From NCBI GenBank assembly GCA_037039925.1, contig JAXRKP010002065.1, positions 1 to 64,000 of the forward strand: a DNA stretch of 64,000 nt. The letters are read 5' to 3'. The translations under genes were made by a program, and so were the position numbers. Under the pieces are notes generated by a model. That model saw nothing but the letters and a program-made list of their open reading frames with translations. It was not told the origin of the DNA and searched no databases. Shown here piece by piece: positions 20,700 to 33,110 of the stretch. This stretch comes from Doris montereyensis. Its lineage: Eukaryota; Mollusca; Gastropoda; Nudibranchia; Dorididae. How positions within the stretch are numbered: the first letter of the stretch is position 1; each line of letters starts with the position of its first letter.

Positions 20700-20852
20700 A
20701 AAGTTCACACCTGACCTCCTTTTTATCGTCCGTCTGCGATTGGACAAGGTGTCGATGCACCTACCTGGGGGGGGGGGGGGTGTTAGATTTTGTTCGAAAA
20801 AACTTGAGACCATTTTTCGGACACCTTGCCTCTGGACTACCGAGTCCCCCTC
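20700..20852 (-). mobile_element. SINE family B, reversed head half
   Basis: It contains ACCTCCTTTTTATCGTCCGTC, a G14 run in the position of the usual C-rich stretch, and ACACCTTGCCTCTGGACTACCGAGTCC, the reversed head. The B-box segment is deleted. It abuts a GA-repeat. Confidence 0.7.
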
Positions 20853-22290
20853 AGAGAGAGAGATAGCGGGCGGAAGAGAGAGAGAGAGAGAGAGCACACG
20901 CGCGGTCATTCGAGAAAGCACCTGCGGTCACAAATGTGTGAAACTACAATCTGAGGATCGACCGTAAGCAATATTGTCATAAAGTAGGAAAGTCCATCGT
21001 TCCTTTAGAATACTGTTTTTTATAGGATACAATACATTAGTTTACATTTTAATGTCTTTTCATTATTTCCTTTCATGCCCAAGGGAAGTCGTTGCTTAGA
21101 CTTAGATCTACCTCCCACTCAATCACCCAACCTTCACGTCCCCCAATGTGAACATCCCCACCCCCTAGTTTTAGCATTCCAATTTTCTTAAGTTGATCCT
21201 TGGTTGTGTATTGGTACTATACATATTTCATTAGTGTGAATGATTATTATTTTTAAACATGCGTGGGTCATGACTTTAGTAAATAAATATAAAAAGATTT
21301 AACAAGATGAAGATTTCAGTTTAGAATTTATTTGTAGTCAATGGATATTTTGTATTGGGACCTCTTGTCCAGGAAAAGGATGAAGAAAAGATTTAATTAG
21401 TTCTTTTTCAAAAACACGAGAAGCGGAAGATTAAATTTTAAACCCAAGCTGCAGTTTTCTCTCTCACAATTTAACCGACCTTACATTCCAATTCCAGGTC
21501 AGTGGTGAGCTTCGCCCCGCCCCGCCTCCAAGTTTGTTGAGAGAGAGAGAGAACGAGGGACAGACAGACAGAGAGAGAGGAAGAGAGAGAGAGAGAGAGA
21601 GCATAGCTTTGTGAAGGTGGGTGAGTAGGAGAGCATTAGCTAGAAGTTCAAGGCGAAATATGACAATAGGTGACAACTCCACTAATAAAGACAGAACAAA
21701 CACGTGACCTTTCGGGTATAACCCTTCGTCAGACAACAAACGAGAAATATCTAGAATCTAGATCGAAGTAATACCTCCGGCATCACACAATGTGATGTCA
21801 GAAGAAAAAACATAAAGGAGAAAGAAAGAAAGAAAAAGACAGTGATGATAAGAAACTTACCACAGGGAGTGTGAAGAATGAGCGAGAGTGGAAGGTTCAG
21901 ATGTAGAATGAAATAAAAAATATGAAAATAAGTAAGTAATAAAAGGTGAGAAGGAGATAAAGAGAATGAGAGAAATATATATATATGTATGTAGAGAGAG
22001 AGAGAGAAAGAAAGAAAACAGGCAGGGAAGGAAGAAGGGGACAGAGACGTATGAGTATGGGAAACAAGAACGAAAAATACGATAAATGTAAGACTAGATC
22101 TATATCTCACTGGGTCTAGAAAGAAGAAATGATAGAGAATGAATGAAAGTGAAAGGAAGTATCAATCAAGACAAATATTTACACTGAAGGTGCGAAATGT
22201 ATATAAATTACAAATTTATCGATGCAATAAGGAAGAGAGTAAACAACTTATCTGAAATTTCAAAAAATGCCAGTTAGGACTAGATCTAGC
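20845..22290. other. Low-complexity purine-rich stretch without a gene
   Basis: It holds GAGA repeats (20854-20895, 21540-21600, 21995-22010), one ribozyme-like repeat (listed separately) and otherwise AT-rich unique-looking sequence. The minus-strand frames here encode only Ser/Leu and His/Ser runs from the repeats. No host gene was seen. Confidence 0.6.
21651..21796 (-). repeat. Dispersed repeat with hammerhead-like core, copy 1
   Basis: This 146-bp unit runs from AGGCGAAATATGACAAT to CATCACACAATGTGAT and is nearly identical to 57136-57275. On the minus strand, 21732-21701 reads CTGACGAAGGGTTATACCC, then GAAAGGTC. The C of the usual GAAACGTC is changed to G, so this copy is probably inactive. 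Confidence 0.7.
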
Positions 22291-22364
22291 TGATGCTATT
22301 CAACTTCATCCAAGCTAAAAGTTCCAACTTATGTAAGAGTTGTCGGTCAGCCGTTACTAATACA

Positions 22365-23350
22365 ATGTCACGTGCCTACGTCAATGAGTCTGACACTAGT
22401 GACAGTGACACAATGAATTCCCAGTCCTTGTCGCTTGGCCTTAAATGTCACGTACTACGTCATGAGTATGACACTAGTGACAGTGACACAATGAATTCCC
22501 AGTCCTTGTCGCTTGGCCATTAATGTCACATACCACGTCAATGAGTCTGACACTAGTGACAGTGGCAATGAATTCCCAGTCCTTGTCGCTTGGCCTTTAA
22601 TGTCATGTACCACGTCAAGGAGTATGACACTAGTGACAGTGACACAATGAATTCCCAGTCCTTGTCACTTGGTTTTTAATGTCATGTACTAAACTACTAT
22701 TGTCAAGGAGAGTGACATTAGTGACAGTGACACAATGAATTCTAGTCCTTGTCTCTTGGCCTTTAATGTCACCCACTAAACTACTATCGTCAAGAAGACT
22801 GACACTAATGACAGTGACAATGAATTCCCAGTCCTTGTCGCTTGGCCTTTAATGTCATGTACTACGTCAAGGAGTATGACACTAGTGAGTGAAAGGGACA
22901 CAATGAATCCTCAGTCCTTGTCGCTTGGCCTTTAAATGTACTAAACTAATCGTCAAGGAGAAAGACACTAGTGACAGTGACACAATGAATTCTCAGTCCT
23001 GTCGCTTGGCTTTTAATGTCATGTACTAAACTACTATCGTCAAGGAGACTGACACTAGTGACAGTGACACAATGAATTCTAGTCCTTGTCCCTTGGCCTT
23101 TAATGTCACGTACTACGTCAAGGAGTATGACTCTAGTGACAGTGACACAAGGAATTCCCAGTCCTTGTAATAATCATTGGCCTTTAATGTCACGTACTAC
23201 GTCAAAGAGTATGATACTAGTGACAGTGACACAATGAATTCCTAGTCCTTGTCGCTTGGCCTTTAATGTCACGTACTCAATTACTATGGTCAAGGAGTAT
23301 GAAACTAGTGACAGTGATACAATGAATTCCCTAGTCCTTGTCGCTTGGCC
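22365..23350 (+). repeat. Minisatellite, about 78-80 bp x 12
   Basis: Units contain ACACTAGTGACAGTGACACA, ATGAATTCCCAGTCCTTGTC and GCTTGGCCTTTAATGTCA. Lengths vary through small indels and insertions such as AAACTACTATCG. ACTACGTCA and CACTAGTGACAGTG recur in every unit. Frames across it are accidental. Confidence 0.9.
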
Positions 23351-23896
23351 TTTGCAAATTTCATGAGGAATGATAGCCTTTTGCCACCTGTCGGAAATCA
23401 TAGAAGCAATCTGATTTTGTTGCTTCACGTGGGGTGGGCCTCCATTAATCCAGGTCGGATTTTGAATTTCACACTTGTTCCAGATCAAGCAATCATCCAA
23501 TTAGGGGGGGGGGTTGTGTGGAAGGGGCACTATTTACCCTTCCTGAGATCAATATAATTGCGTAAACCAAAATTGCTGCTGTCACCTGCAGATTAATTAG
23601 TGCTGTGAATAATGATAGTGCTGTCTGCGGTAACTTTATCTGTCAATGATGATGGTGAGGAGTAGGTAGAGTAAAAGAAGATAGAGATGATGATGGTGAA
23701 GATGCTGATTATGATGATAATTTATAAAAATAACATCTGCAGCAACACCAACAATGTCATTCTCAATATGACTATCAATAATTATCACCCGTGGCAATCT
23801 TCGTCATCAATTCCGTCACTATTCTCTTCCGCCTCACGATCATCATTGGGGAAAAAGACACAGTTAAAGCAGATAGCAGATAGCACTATCAGTTTT

Positions 23897-24204
23897 GTGG
23901 CGTCTGTGGTCGCAGCGGTTAGGCTGCCGGACTGGGAATTATGGGGTCCTGGATTAATCTTAACAAAACTAGAGTCCGACGTTGAGCTCCTTGGATAAGA
24001 TACCTAACACGCATTTCCCCCACTCCACCTAGGCAGCGAATGGGTACGGTCACTAGCTTTGAAGTAGAAAACATGCGTCAGTCTAGCGTCCTGGCCAGGA
24101 GGTGATTATTGTCACCTGTTATGATTCATGCTATTGAAACTGGGACAAGCTCCGGCTCTATGGGCCGTTACGGTGTTGAAGGAACTTTGCTTACTTTACT
24201 TGTG
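23897..24204 (+). mobile_element. SINE family A, copy with minisatellite at its 3' end
   Basis: It runs from GTGGCGTCTGTGGTCGCAGC through GGTCCTGGATTAATCTTAAC (damaged B box) to GTTGAAGGAACTTTGCTTAC. The last bases, CTTTGCTTACTTTAC, are also the start of the 51-bp repeat that follows without a break. Confidence 0.8.
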
Positions 24205-24703
24205 CTAGTATTGAGATTAGCCAACTGAGTCTGACTTTGCTTACTTTACTTGTGTTAGTATTGAGACTAGCCAACTGAGTCTGACTTTGCTTACTTTACA
24301 CTTTACTTGTGTTGGCATTGAGATTAGGCCAACTGAGTCTGACTTTTGCTTACTTTACTTGTGTTAGTATTGAGATTAGGCCAACTGAGTCTGACTTTGC
24401 TTACTTTACTTGTATTAGTATTGAGATTAGGCCAACTGAGTCTGACTTTGCTTAGTTTTACTTGTGTTAGTATTGAGATTAGGCCAACTGAGTCTGACTT
24501 TGCTTACTTTACTTGTGTTAGTATTGAGATTGGGCCAACTGAGTCTGACTTTGCTTACTTTACTTGTATTAGTATTGAGATTAGGCCAACTGAGTCTGAC
24601 TTTGCTTACTTTACTTGTGTTAGTATTGAGATTAGGCCAACTGAGTCTGACTTTGCTTACTTTACTTGTGTTAGTATTAAGATTAGGCCAACTGAGTCTG
24701 ACT
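24184..24703 (+). repeat. Minisatellite, 51 bp x 10, seeded at a SINE end
   Basis: The unit is TGACTTTGCTTACTTTACTT, then GTGTTAGTATTGAGATTAGG, then CCAACTGAGTC. As 51 is divisible by three, reading frames stay open over the array (TLLVLVLRLGQLSL repeats), so the apparent 119-codon frames are not genes. Confidence 0.92.
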
Positions 24704-25504
24704 GATCGCGAATTATGGAAAACACAACTAAAGGGGAGAGCAGGTGGGTAGGAGTGTTGTTTTTGTGTCGTTCGTTCTTGGGTTGGATTGTTTTGTTATT
24801 TTATTGTTTGTATGTTGATGTTTTTGTTGATGGGGAACATGCATTGATAAGCTCCTTTTTAACTATTACACATAATGTCTAGGTCTTAACATTTTGTCAG
24901 TTTTCTTTCTTGACTGAGTACAAGATATTACTATGAATCCTATAGAAAACCTGAGAAAGTGACGAGGATGATTCCCCCCTCCCTCCCCCGAATTGCATAA
25001 ATAATAAAACCTGTGGTAGTAATGATAGTTGTTAACATTAATGATTTATCACTAGATTAGACATTCAGGCAAGACAGACAGAGCGGCATAAGCGGGCAAT
25101 GTGTGTGTGTGTGGGGGGGGGTACAGGGTTGAAACCCACAGGATATATGCAAATACTTTAATGGATCGTGATGGTTTGTTGGTGGTGATCACTACAAAAT
25201 TGTTATTTTTGCTTTGTTTTGATTGGCAGGGAAGGGAGGGGGGTTTGAGTTGTTTTTGTTGTTGTTATTCTTGGATTGGGTTGTTTTGTTATTTTGACAT
25301 TTGTACATTGTTGTTTTTGTGGGATGTTTTTGTGAGGCGGGTTGTATGTATGTAGATGTAGATATTTTAGTTTTGTTGTTTTATGAGATCTCTTGCTTGT
25401 TTGTTGTTAGATTTGGATTGTTTTTATGTTTGTTTAATTGTTGTTTTTGGGGGAGGAGGTGGGAAGGAGGGGTCGATCGTCTTAAAAGAACACTCCGTAA
25501 TCCG

Positions 25505-26710
25505 TGAAGTAATAATAATGATAATAATAATAATAATAATAATCATAAAATTCATTTCTATTTCCACTCCACCTCTTACGACAGCTCATGGCGCATACTT
25601 TACATACATCAGCTATGTACATATATAACAAAACATATTAAAATATAATATTATTTATAGTGGTATTATCCATTGTCGGTCTCGCTGAAACCGTTACAGG
25701 TCGACCTTGCAAAAGGCCCTATCCCCAAAGCGTATGATTTGTTGGTGTTGGTACATGTACTACAAGGAGGTTTGATACTTGTGGTCTTAAATGTCGAGAT
25801 GTGATGTATGGAAGAATTATGTTTTCCTTAAAATAAACTGGCATTGTTTGTTGAAAAGACAGGAAGCAAAGGTAGGCGATTTTGTACTCTATTCAACTTT
25901 CACTGGTAACCAACGCAACATTTTTCAACATTTCAATGCTGATGTCATGTCTTGACCTTTATCAAGGACCAGTCGAGCAGCACGATTTGGAACTTTCTGT
26001 AGTTTTTCAATTTTGACACCAGGAGACCGGCAAGTATAGGATTACATTAGTCAAAAACATGAAAGGACAATTAGTGCTAAGACTAATATTTTAACTGCCT
26101 CCCAGGTAGCGATGGTTTTGATGGAAGAGAATGTAATTTCTGATTTGTCAAGAATAACTACCAAAGTTTTTGCTTTCTCTGAGAAGTCAGTTTTACTTTT
26201 ACCATCAGCCATATAAACGGAATTCAAGTCAATCAATTTTCTAATGGATTCTAAAGAGCATGAGAGTACTTCAGCATTTTTTTCTTCTTCTTGATTTAGT
26301 TTGAATTTGTTCTCCTGCATCTAATCCCTGACAGAGATGCAACATTGTTCTACATGGTCTCTACAAGTGAAGTACAGTCAGATGGCAATGCCTCTTTATA
26401 GATTTGGGTGTCATCTGCGTACATATGATAATCGACTGAATGAGATTTGATGACATTGCCCAAGTACAGTGTATACAGAATAGGTCCCAAGACTGAGACA
26501 TGAAGGACAACAAATTTCAGTGGAGATTCCTTTCAGGCAATTCCATTTATATTTACAGACTGAAACCTATCTGTACTGTCAAGCAATATTGGAATCAGGA
26601 GAACACGATGCGTTCGATTCCAAATCTTGATTTAAGTCTCCTTAAAAGAATCGAATGGTCGATCGCATCAAACAAATCTAACAGTATGCGATGTGATACT
26701 TAGCCCCGAT
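25505..26710 (-). pseudogene. L2/CR1-like non-LTR retrotransposon, 5'-truncated remnant
   Basis: Read in reverse, broken frames give LLDLFDAIDHSILLRRLKSR (RT motif with F-D-A-D near-match to SAAFDTVDH), then NKFKLNQEEE and VLSCSLESIRKLIDLNSVYM, then KIEKLQKVPNRAARLVLDKG and LRWLPVK, the L2/CR1 C-terminal block. The 3' end runs into an AAT repeat at 25506-25543 (TTATTATTA in element orientation), as in L2-type tails. Many stops and frameshifts. Confidence 0.7.
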
Positions 26711-26715
26711 CGATT

Positions 26716-26882
26716 GATATACGTATGTCATTGTCATTGATATACGTATGTCATTGTCATTGATATACGTATGTCATTGTCATTGATATACGCATGTCAT
26801 TGTCATTGATATACGTATGTCATTGTCATTGATATACGTATGTCATTGTCATTGATATACCCGCATGTCATCTGTCATTGAT
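26716..26882 (+). repeat. Minisatellite, 23 bp x 7
   Basis: The unit CATTGATATACGTATGTCATTGT repeats with few changes. Each unit holds the palindrome ATACGTAT. It directly follows the 5'-truncated end of the reversed L2-like remnant. Confidence 0.9.
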
Positions 26883-27109
26883 AAGTCTTAGAAAAGCACT
26901 CGCTATGCTACGGTTTTGCGATACGCAGATTGGTAGGGCCAAGCTCATTACATTGTAAATGATCAATAGATTTATTTGTGACCACTTCTCCAAAACCATA
27001 GAGATGAACAGAAACTTTGATACGGGATGGTAATGAGGGGTTCTTGAGGAGATTTTTACACTATTATTATTTTTTAAACACTTGGGCACTATTACCTGTT
27101 CTTAGTTTT

Positions 27110-27540
<431 letters not shown>

Positions 27541-28320
27541 ATAGATAGATAGACAGATATACAGATAGATTTATTGATAGATAGGATAAGCAGATAGACA
27601 AGTATTGATTATTGATAGGAAAATAGGCAAACATATGGATAAATATATAGACAGACAGGTAGATAAGTAGACATACTTAGATAAACAGACAGACAAACAG
27701 GCCAGCATTGGATAGCTATTGATATAAAGATAGGCGGGCTTCAGAAAAGAAAGAGGAACACTGTAGGCGGTTTGTTTTCAGACCAACACACTGCCAAACA
27801 GTCATATACACGACATGTATTAAATGCCTGTAAGCTCATAACACATCGTGGCCAATTGAGGCAAGGTAACTCGACAAAAACAATGATTTACCCAACAATT
27901 ATGTCTCCGAGATGTTATCGCTGGTGTAGAGCGAAATTGTTGCATCTCAAAATTGGGTTAAAATGGGATAATCAGTGTAAATAGCAACGAAATAGAATCA
28001 AATTTTCGTATTAAATTGTCGCATCCCCCCCCCCAAATCCAAAAAAGATTACCACGTTTGGCAGTTCAAACATGTTATAACTCCAAGAAGACTGAGACGA
28101 GACCGCGCCCGCCCAAGGCCCACCTCCGGTGCGTCAACCGCCGTAAGACTCGGACGGCGGCGGAGAGGTTGAGAAGTTCTGAAGTCATTTTTCTCAAAGC
28201 TTTAAATTTGGAGATACATGTTGTCGGCTGAGTACAACAACCGTGTAACCCACAATGTTTCGAAAACGTTTCTTTCTCCGTTTTCTTTGAAATTTAATAT
28301 GGCGCATTTTGTGCCAAAAA
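27541..28320. other. Gene-poor stretch
   Basis: GATAGACA-type decayed microsatellite to about 27700, then unique-looking sequence. A short GC-rich island (28096-28170, GACCGCGCCCGCCC) stands out from AT-rich surroundings but has no recognised coding or promoter element. Confidence 0.5.
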
Positions 28321-28325
28321 ACCCC

Positions 28326-28440
28326 GGACATTTTAAGATGAACAAGCTCAATACAGCATTCATACTTTGACTTATAACGGATATTTTAAGATGAACAAGC
28401 TCAATACAGCATTCACACTTTGACTTATAACGCACATTTT
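28326..28440 (+). repeat. Direct repeat, 57 bp x 2
   Basis: GGACATTTTAAGATGAACAA, GCTCAATACAGCATTCATAC and TTTGACTTATAACG occur twice in tandem with three or four differences, and a third copy starts at 28436 (ACATTTTAAGAT). Confidence 0.85.
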
Positions 28441-28559
28441 AAGATCTATACAATCTAACATTACTAACAAAATAACAATAGGGATACAGGAACGTTGCAT
28501 TGGAGTTATGCATTTGTGATTGTGATATATCATACTTAAGCTAGAAGATCCAATGGCTG

Positions 28560-29720
28560 ATACCAGACAAACACATCTAATAATATTGAAGAAACATCGA
28601 GAGGATTGGAAGTGGAAGGAAACGCAAATGGAATTAAACATCTTGGAAAAGGAACAAAGTCAAGATTTTAAGGAACCTTGGCGTACATGTACATGTATTT
28701 CTCTCCGAGGAAAGGAAGTGACAGCTTAAATGATTGGGGAATGGTGTGGTATTCTATGTCAAATAAAGTGTAAAAATAGTTTCAGTCGAGAAAAATACAT
28801 GAGTTGTTTTGTTTTCAAATTACTGGTCCATAGGATATGCAGAACAGCAGAGACAATTCATTTTTTAAATAAACTGTTAACCTTAAAAGGGCGAGGTGCT
28901 ACGGAAATGGAAGCGACTGTAGACGCCAGTTCGTCTATACACAGCTCAAAAATGAAAGTGTTACTATAAGACGTACAGGTCCTTCTTCCTGGTTACGATT
29001 GGCATCAGTTAGGATTTCGTCTTTACTGTTTAAACCAAACGACAAGATAAAGGAACAATGTGTCAAGACATACGGCAAGCACAGCAATCATAGCTGTGTA
29101 CCTGAATCGGTGGTGAATAAAATCAGGCAGCAAATCTACACAGAAAGTACAAAAAGAGAAACCTAGAGCTTGGCCTTAATAGTAACATAACATACACATT
29201 TTATGCTGAAAATGCATGTAAATGTAAGAGAATAAACAGCCTGCGAAACTTTGGAATTACACAGACATTATTTTACAATGGATTCACTGCACCAAGACGA
29301 AAAATATTTGGCATTTTCAAACAAACCTCAACAGGCAGCAGAAGAAATACTGGTGCAGCAAAACTAATTTGTGAAGAAAGCAAACTGCTGGCACGCCCAT
29401 ACGTGGAATAAAAGAGGCATGCCCATTAAAAATACGTCAACTGTTTCTGCTGCATGCTTTAACTTAAATACAATTCCCTCCTACCCCCAAAAAAGAAAAG
29501 AAAGTGTACACCTAATGCTGTATGATGTGAGGACATTGGATGTGATCAGCTACACATGGCCAGAAAGTATCTCAGCCAGAGGAGCCAATCAGATCGTTTC
29601 TTGTGTTTTTTACTTCTTAAAACTACGGCCCAAGAAAGGAAATCGGGACATATTTAACATCCGACAATTGTGCCTGCCAAAATCAGAACATATTTATGGC
29701 TAAACTACAATGCTTTGATA
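28560..29720 (+). pseudogene. Decayed transposase-like coding region of a widespread unnamed family
   Basis: Across broken frames the translation contains a YWSIGYAEQQRQFI block (about 28820), a long degraded middle, ACFNLNTIPSYPQKRK (about 29450) and TWPESISARGANQIVSCVFY (about 29556-29615). The order, FDLQ-x-LPTP, then YMWHEGxxxRGSxEIxSC, and an upstream YWSxGDxxxQRxFI, is one I know from a large family of uncharacterised transposon-encoded proteins in insects and molluscs with DDE-like catalytic segments. It has more than ten stops or frameshifts and is inactive. Family name not assigned. Confidence 0.45.
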
Positions 29721-29997
29721 TTTCATCAACACGACACCTGTCTTTAAATCAGTTAAGCACTCTTTTCTCCATGCACTGCAGGATACATTTTTACATGAAA
29801 TGCTCATCGTTTATTGATGAAAAATTTTGTTCCACTTCAAATTTAATATATCAGTACCAATAGGCCCCTATTTCATTTGGCTACTGCAAAACGGTTACTT
29901 TCGCATGCTTTTGTTTAATTTTACAACGAGTAGCTCAACATATATTAAGGTATGCACCTTTACGGGGGTAGATGATTCCGCCCTCCACGAGTCTCCT

Positions 29998-30200
29998 GCT
30001 GCCTTGCAGGCGGGTCTTGGCCGACCAAAGGCTAAGGGAGTTAACCCTGACAGAAAACAACTTGCTGCTTTGCAGGCCGGTCTTGGTTGACAAAAGGCTA
30101 AGGGACTTAACCCTGACAGAAAATAACAACTTGTTGCCTTGCAGGCTGGTCTTGAATGACTAAAAGGCTAAGGGAGTTAACCCTGACAGACAATAACAAG
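29998..30200 (+). repeat. Three tandem 5' monomers upstream of a retrotransposon
   Basis: About 65-70 bp units start GCTGCCTTGCAGG, GCTGCTTTGCAGG and GTTGCCTTGCAGG, and each contains GGCTAAGGGAGTTAACCCTG followed by ACAGA. AAGGGAGTTAACCCTGAC is partly self-complementary. They lead directly into a G-rich hairpin (GGGGGGCTCAAGGTGGCAGCCCC, 30211-30233) and the endonuclease frame, as expected for a retrotransposon 5' UTR. Confidence 0.8.
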
Positions 30201-30337
30201 GCCTGGTTAGGGGGGGCTCAAGGTGGCAGCCCCACCATCTACCTAGGGTACAGTGGGCTAATCCCCTGCTTATCCAAAACCAAACAGATTCAGATAAATA
30301 AATATAATACAACTGACTTGATCTTTCGAAGACGAAC

Positions 30338-31065
30338 TTGGAAACGAATAAGGACTGTGATTTTGGAACATGGAACGTTAGGGCAATAAATGGAAAAGAG
30401 TTAGAATTAGTTGGAGAAATGGAAAAAATTCATAGTAGATATTTTGGCCATTACAGAAACAAAGAAAAAGGACAAGGAATAGAAAAGGTAGGACTGAATC
30501 ATATTTTAATCTTCTCAGGAGTAGATGTCAAAGATAGAGCTAGAGCAGGAGTAGGCCTCCTGGTGAATAAAAGGCATGAAAAGCTACTAGAAAGTTGGAT
30601 ATTTATAAGCCCACGGCACTATTAGAGGTAAATGTTAAACCAAAAGGAAGAGAAATTAAATTATGAATAGCTTATGGATCAAACGAAGACGCAACTAAAG
30701 AAGAAAAAGATATCTTCGAAAACGATTTACAAATAGCTGCAGAAAATCTTAAACCCAAACAGGAACTAATGTTTTTAGGAGATTTAAACGCTAGAGTTGG
30801 CAACAATATAGAAACGTCAGGAGGAGTAATAGGTAAAGAAGAAGAGACAACAACTCCTCCAAATGGAGAGAGACTTAGAAATATTTGCTTAAAGAATAAC
30901 ATGAAAATAGCCAACACCTTTTTTCCTCATAAAGATATCCACAAATATACAAGAGTAAATGAAGACAGGTGTGAAAAGTCAATCATAGACTACATAATAG
31001 TTAGCAGCTCCCTTTTTTTACAGTACATTCGATGCAAGGGTAAACAGAGGAGCAGAAATATTTAG
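30338..31065 (+). pseudogene. AP endonuclease domain of the retrotransposon
   Basis: It starts TWNVRAINGKELELVGEM and continues with RARAGVGLLVNKRH. Then in another frame come FLGDLNARVGNN, then NGERLRNICLKNNMKIANTF and IIDYIIVS. GDLNARVG holds the catalytic Asp-x-Asn of apurinic-like endonucleases and nicks target DNA in active elements. The frame breaks near 30625 and again near 31020. Confidence 0.8.
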
Positions 31066-31599
31066 TGATCATCACTTAGTGATTGCCAAAATGAGATTAC
31101 TGACTGAAGAAAATAAACAGAAAAGGAAAGAGAAGAAAGCTACTAAACTCAAAATAGAGGAACTAAATAAACCAGTAATAAAACAGGTATACCAATCTAA
31201 GATAAAAAGATTTATCAGTGAAAGACGGATGGATTTGAATGATAGCACAATAAAAGAAAAGTAGCTTATGTATAAAGAAACACTCCTCAGTTGTACTAAG
31301 TTGTCTGTGGTAGGAAACAAATTAAAGGAGATAGGAAAAAAACAGCATGGTGGAATGAGAATGTCAAGACTAAGATCAAAGAAAAGAAGGATGCCTGGAA
31401 GAAATACTTGCAAACAAAGAGACCAGAGGATAGGATAGATTACGTGAATAGAAGAACTATCGCCAAAGAGGAAGTTAGGAAAGCAAAACAGGAGCAATGG
31501 GAAGAGTTTGGACAAAGACTTCAGGAAAGCTATTAAAGAAATCAAAAGCTGTTCTGGGGGGGGGGGGGGGGCAATGAAGAGCATGAGAAAGACCAATAC

Positions 31600-32460
31600 G
31601 ACAAATTAAGAATGCCAAAGGAGAAATAATGAAAGACGGCAGCGAAATCATGGAAACATGGAGAAAGCATTTTCACCAATTACATAATCCCTCCAAAACG
31701 TATGAAAAAATGAGAACATATCAATTAGTAAGAGTAACAATTAACCCAGAGGAGACAGCTGAAGATGTAAATATATCAATGGAAGAAGTCCAAAAGGCTA
31801 TAAGAAAAGTGAAATTAGGAAAAGCCGCAGGAGCATATCAAGTTTATCCAGAAATGATTAAAAACCAAGGGAGAAAGGCGGAGAAACTACACATGCAATA
31901 TGCCAACAAGCATGGAAGTGGAAGCCCAAACAAACACCAGACAACTGGAAAAAGGGAACGGTAGTACCAATGCATAAGAAAGAATCAACTATGGAATGCT
32001 CAGACTATAGAGTTACATCACTGTTTAGCGTTCAGGAAAAGTATATGCTAGGATACTGGAAATGAGATTAAGGAAAAGAGTAGAGGATCAGATTGAAGAG
32101 CAAAATTTAATAGAAGTAGAAGCCATTAAAAAAATTTTGTACAATAAACCAACATGTGCAGTGAGAGTAGCTGGAAACATATCTGCAGAATTTGATGTAG
32201 GAGTAAGACAGGGCTGTAACCTAAGTTCTCTTTTGTTTATTACATTTATGGATTCAGTCGCAAAGGCATCCTCAAAAATGAAGAATATGAATGTAGGTAT
32301 GTGGAAGCTCAAACCAGTAAATGCATCAATGCTTTCATTTGCCGATGATTTAGTTCTGTTTGGAAAATCAGAAAATAACCTTCAGTCGAATATCAACATT
32401 ATGAACAACGAACTAAATAAAAGAGGAATGAGGGTAAATGCAAAGTAAACCAAAACAATG
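31600..32460 (+). pseudogene. Reverse transcriptase domain of the retrotransposon
   Basis: It contains GSEIMETWRKHFHQLHNPS, VQKAIRKVKLGKAAGAYQVY, then after a frameshift GVRQGCNLSSLLFITFMDS and SFADDLVLFGKSENN. FADD carries the catalytic aspartates; the usual SPxLF after GC is SSLLF. Frame breaks lie near 31900-32060 and 32448. Confidence 0.85.
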
Positions 32461-32699
32461 CTAGTAGCCAGGAAGTTAAAACACAAAATCTTAAATTGGG
32501 CAGGGAGAATTTAGAACAAGTTCAAAGCTACAGTTACCTAGGACTAGGAGTAATGATTAACTCAGATGGAAAATTAAGAGAAGAAATCAGCAAGAGAATC
32601 CAAAAAAGGCAAGTGCAATATATAACCATCTAGGAAAGGCATTTGTATGTAAGCAAAAATTGTCCACAAAACCCAAAACGGCAGTATACAATACAGTTT

Positions 32700-33110
32700 A
32701 TTGTCCTACTCTCCTCTATGGCAGCGAAACCTAGACTTAAGACAGAAGAGAATACAGTAGAATACAGGCAGCTGAAATGAAATATCTAAAAAGAGTAGTA
32801 GGGAAAACTAAAAGAGACAAAATCAGAAACACAACAATAAGAGATCAAACCAAAGCAGATGGCATAAAACTAAGATAGAAACAATTCAATTGAGAAGGTT
32901 TGGGCATGTAAACAGAATGAATGGCAATAGAATAGCTAAATCAGTATACAGTGCTAAAGCCCAAGGTAAAAGACCAAAAGGCAGACCTCGGAGAAAGTGG
33001 GAAGAAGATATAAAAGAGGCATTGAAGCATAGAAATTTAACTTTTTTGGAAGGAAACAGAAAATGCCAGGACAGGGCATCCTGGAGAAAGATCATCTCAG
33101 GCTTCTGAAC
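32700..33110 (+). pseudogene. C-terminal tail of the retrotransposon polyprotein
   Basis: It contains [28 protein letters not shown], then from 32890 RRFGHVNRMNGNRIAKSVYS, KRPKGRPRRKWEEDIKEALK and CQDRASWRKIISGF-stop. This basic segment follows the RT in many APE-type elements. Confidence 0.8.

Noticed and set aside
24346..24751. Two overlapping repeat-protein frames (TLLVLVLRLGQLSL type)
   Set aside because: Artefact of the 51-bp array in two frames; both frames being open argues against selection on a protein.
26715..26885. Possible CRISPR-like direct repeats
   Set aside because: The 23-bp units are contiguous with no spacers, in a eukaryotic context; it is a minisatellite.
31072..31596. 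174-codon minus-strand frame, hydrophobic
   Set aside because: It is the antisense of the retrotransposon region between endonuclease and RT, rich in complement of Lys codons; no independent gene evidence.
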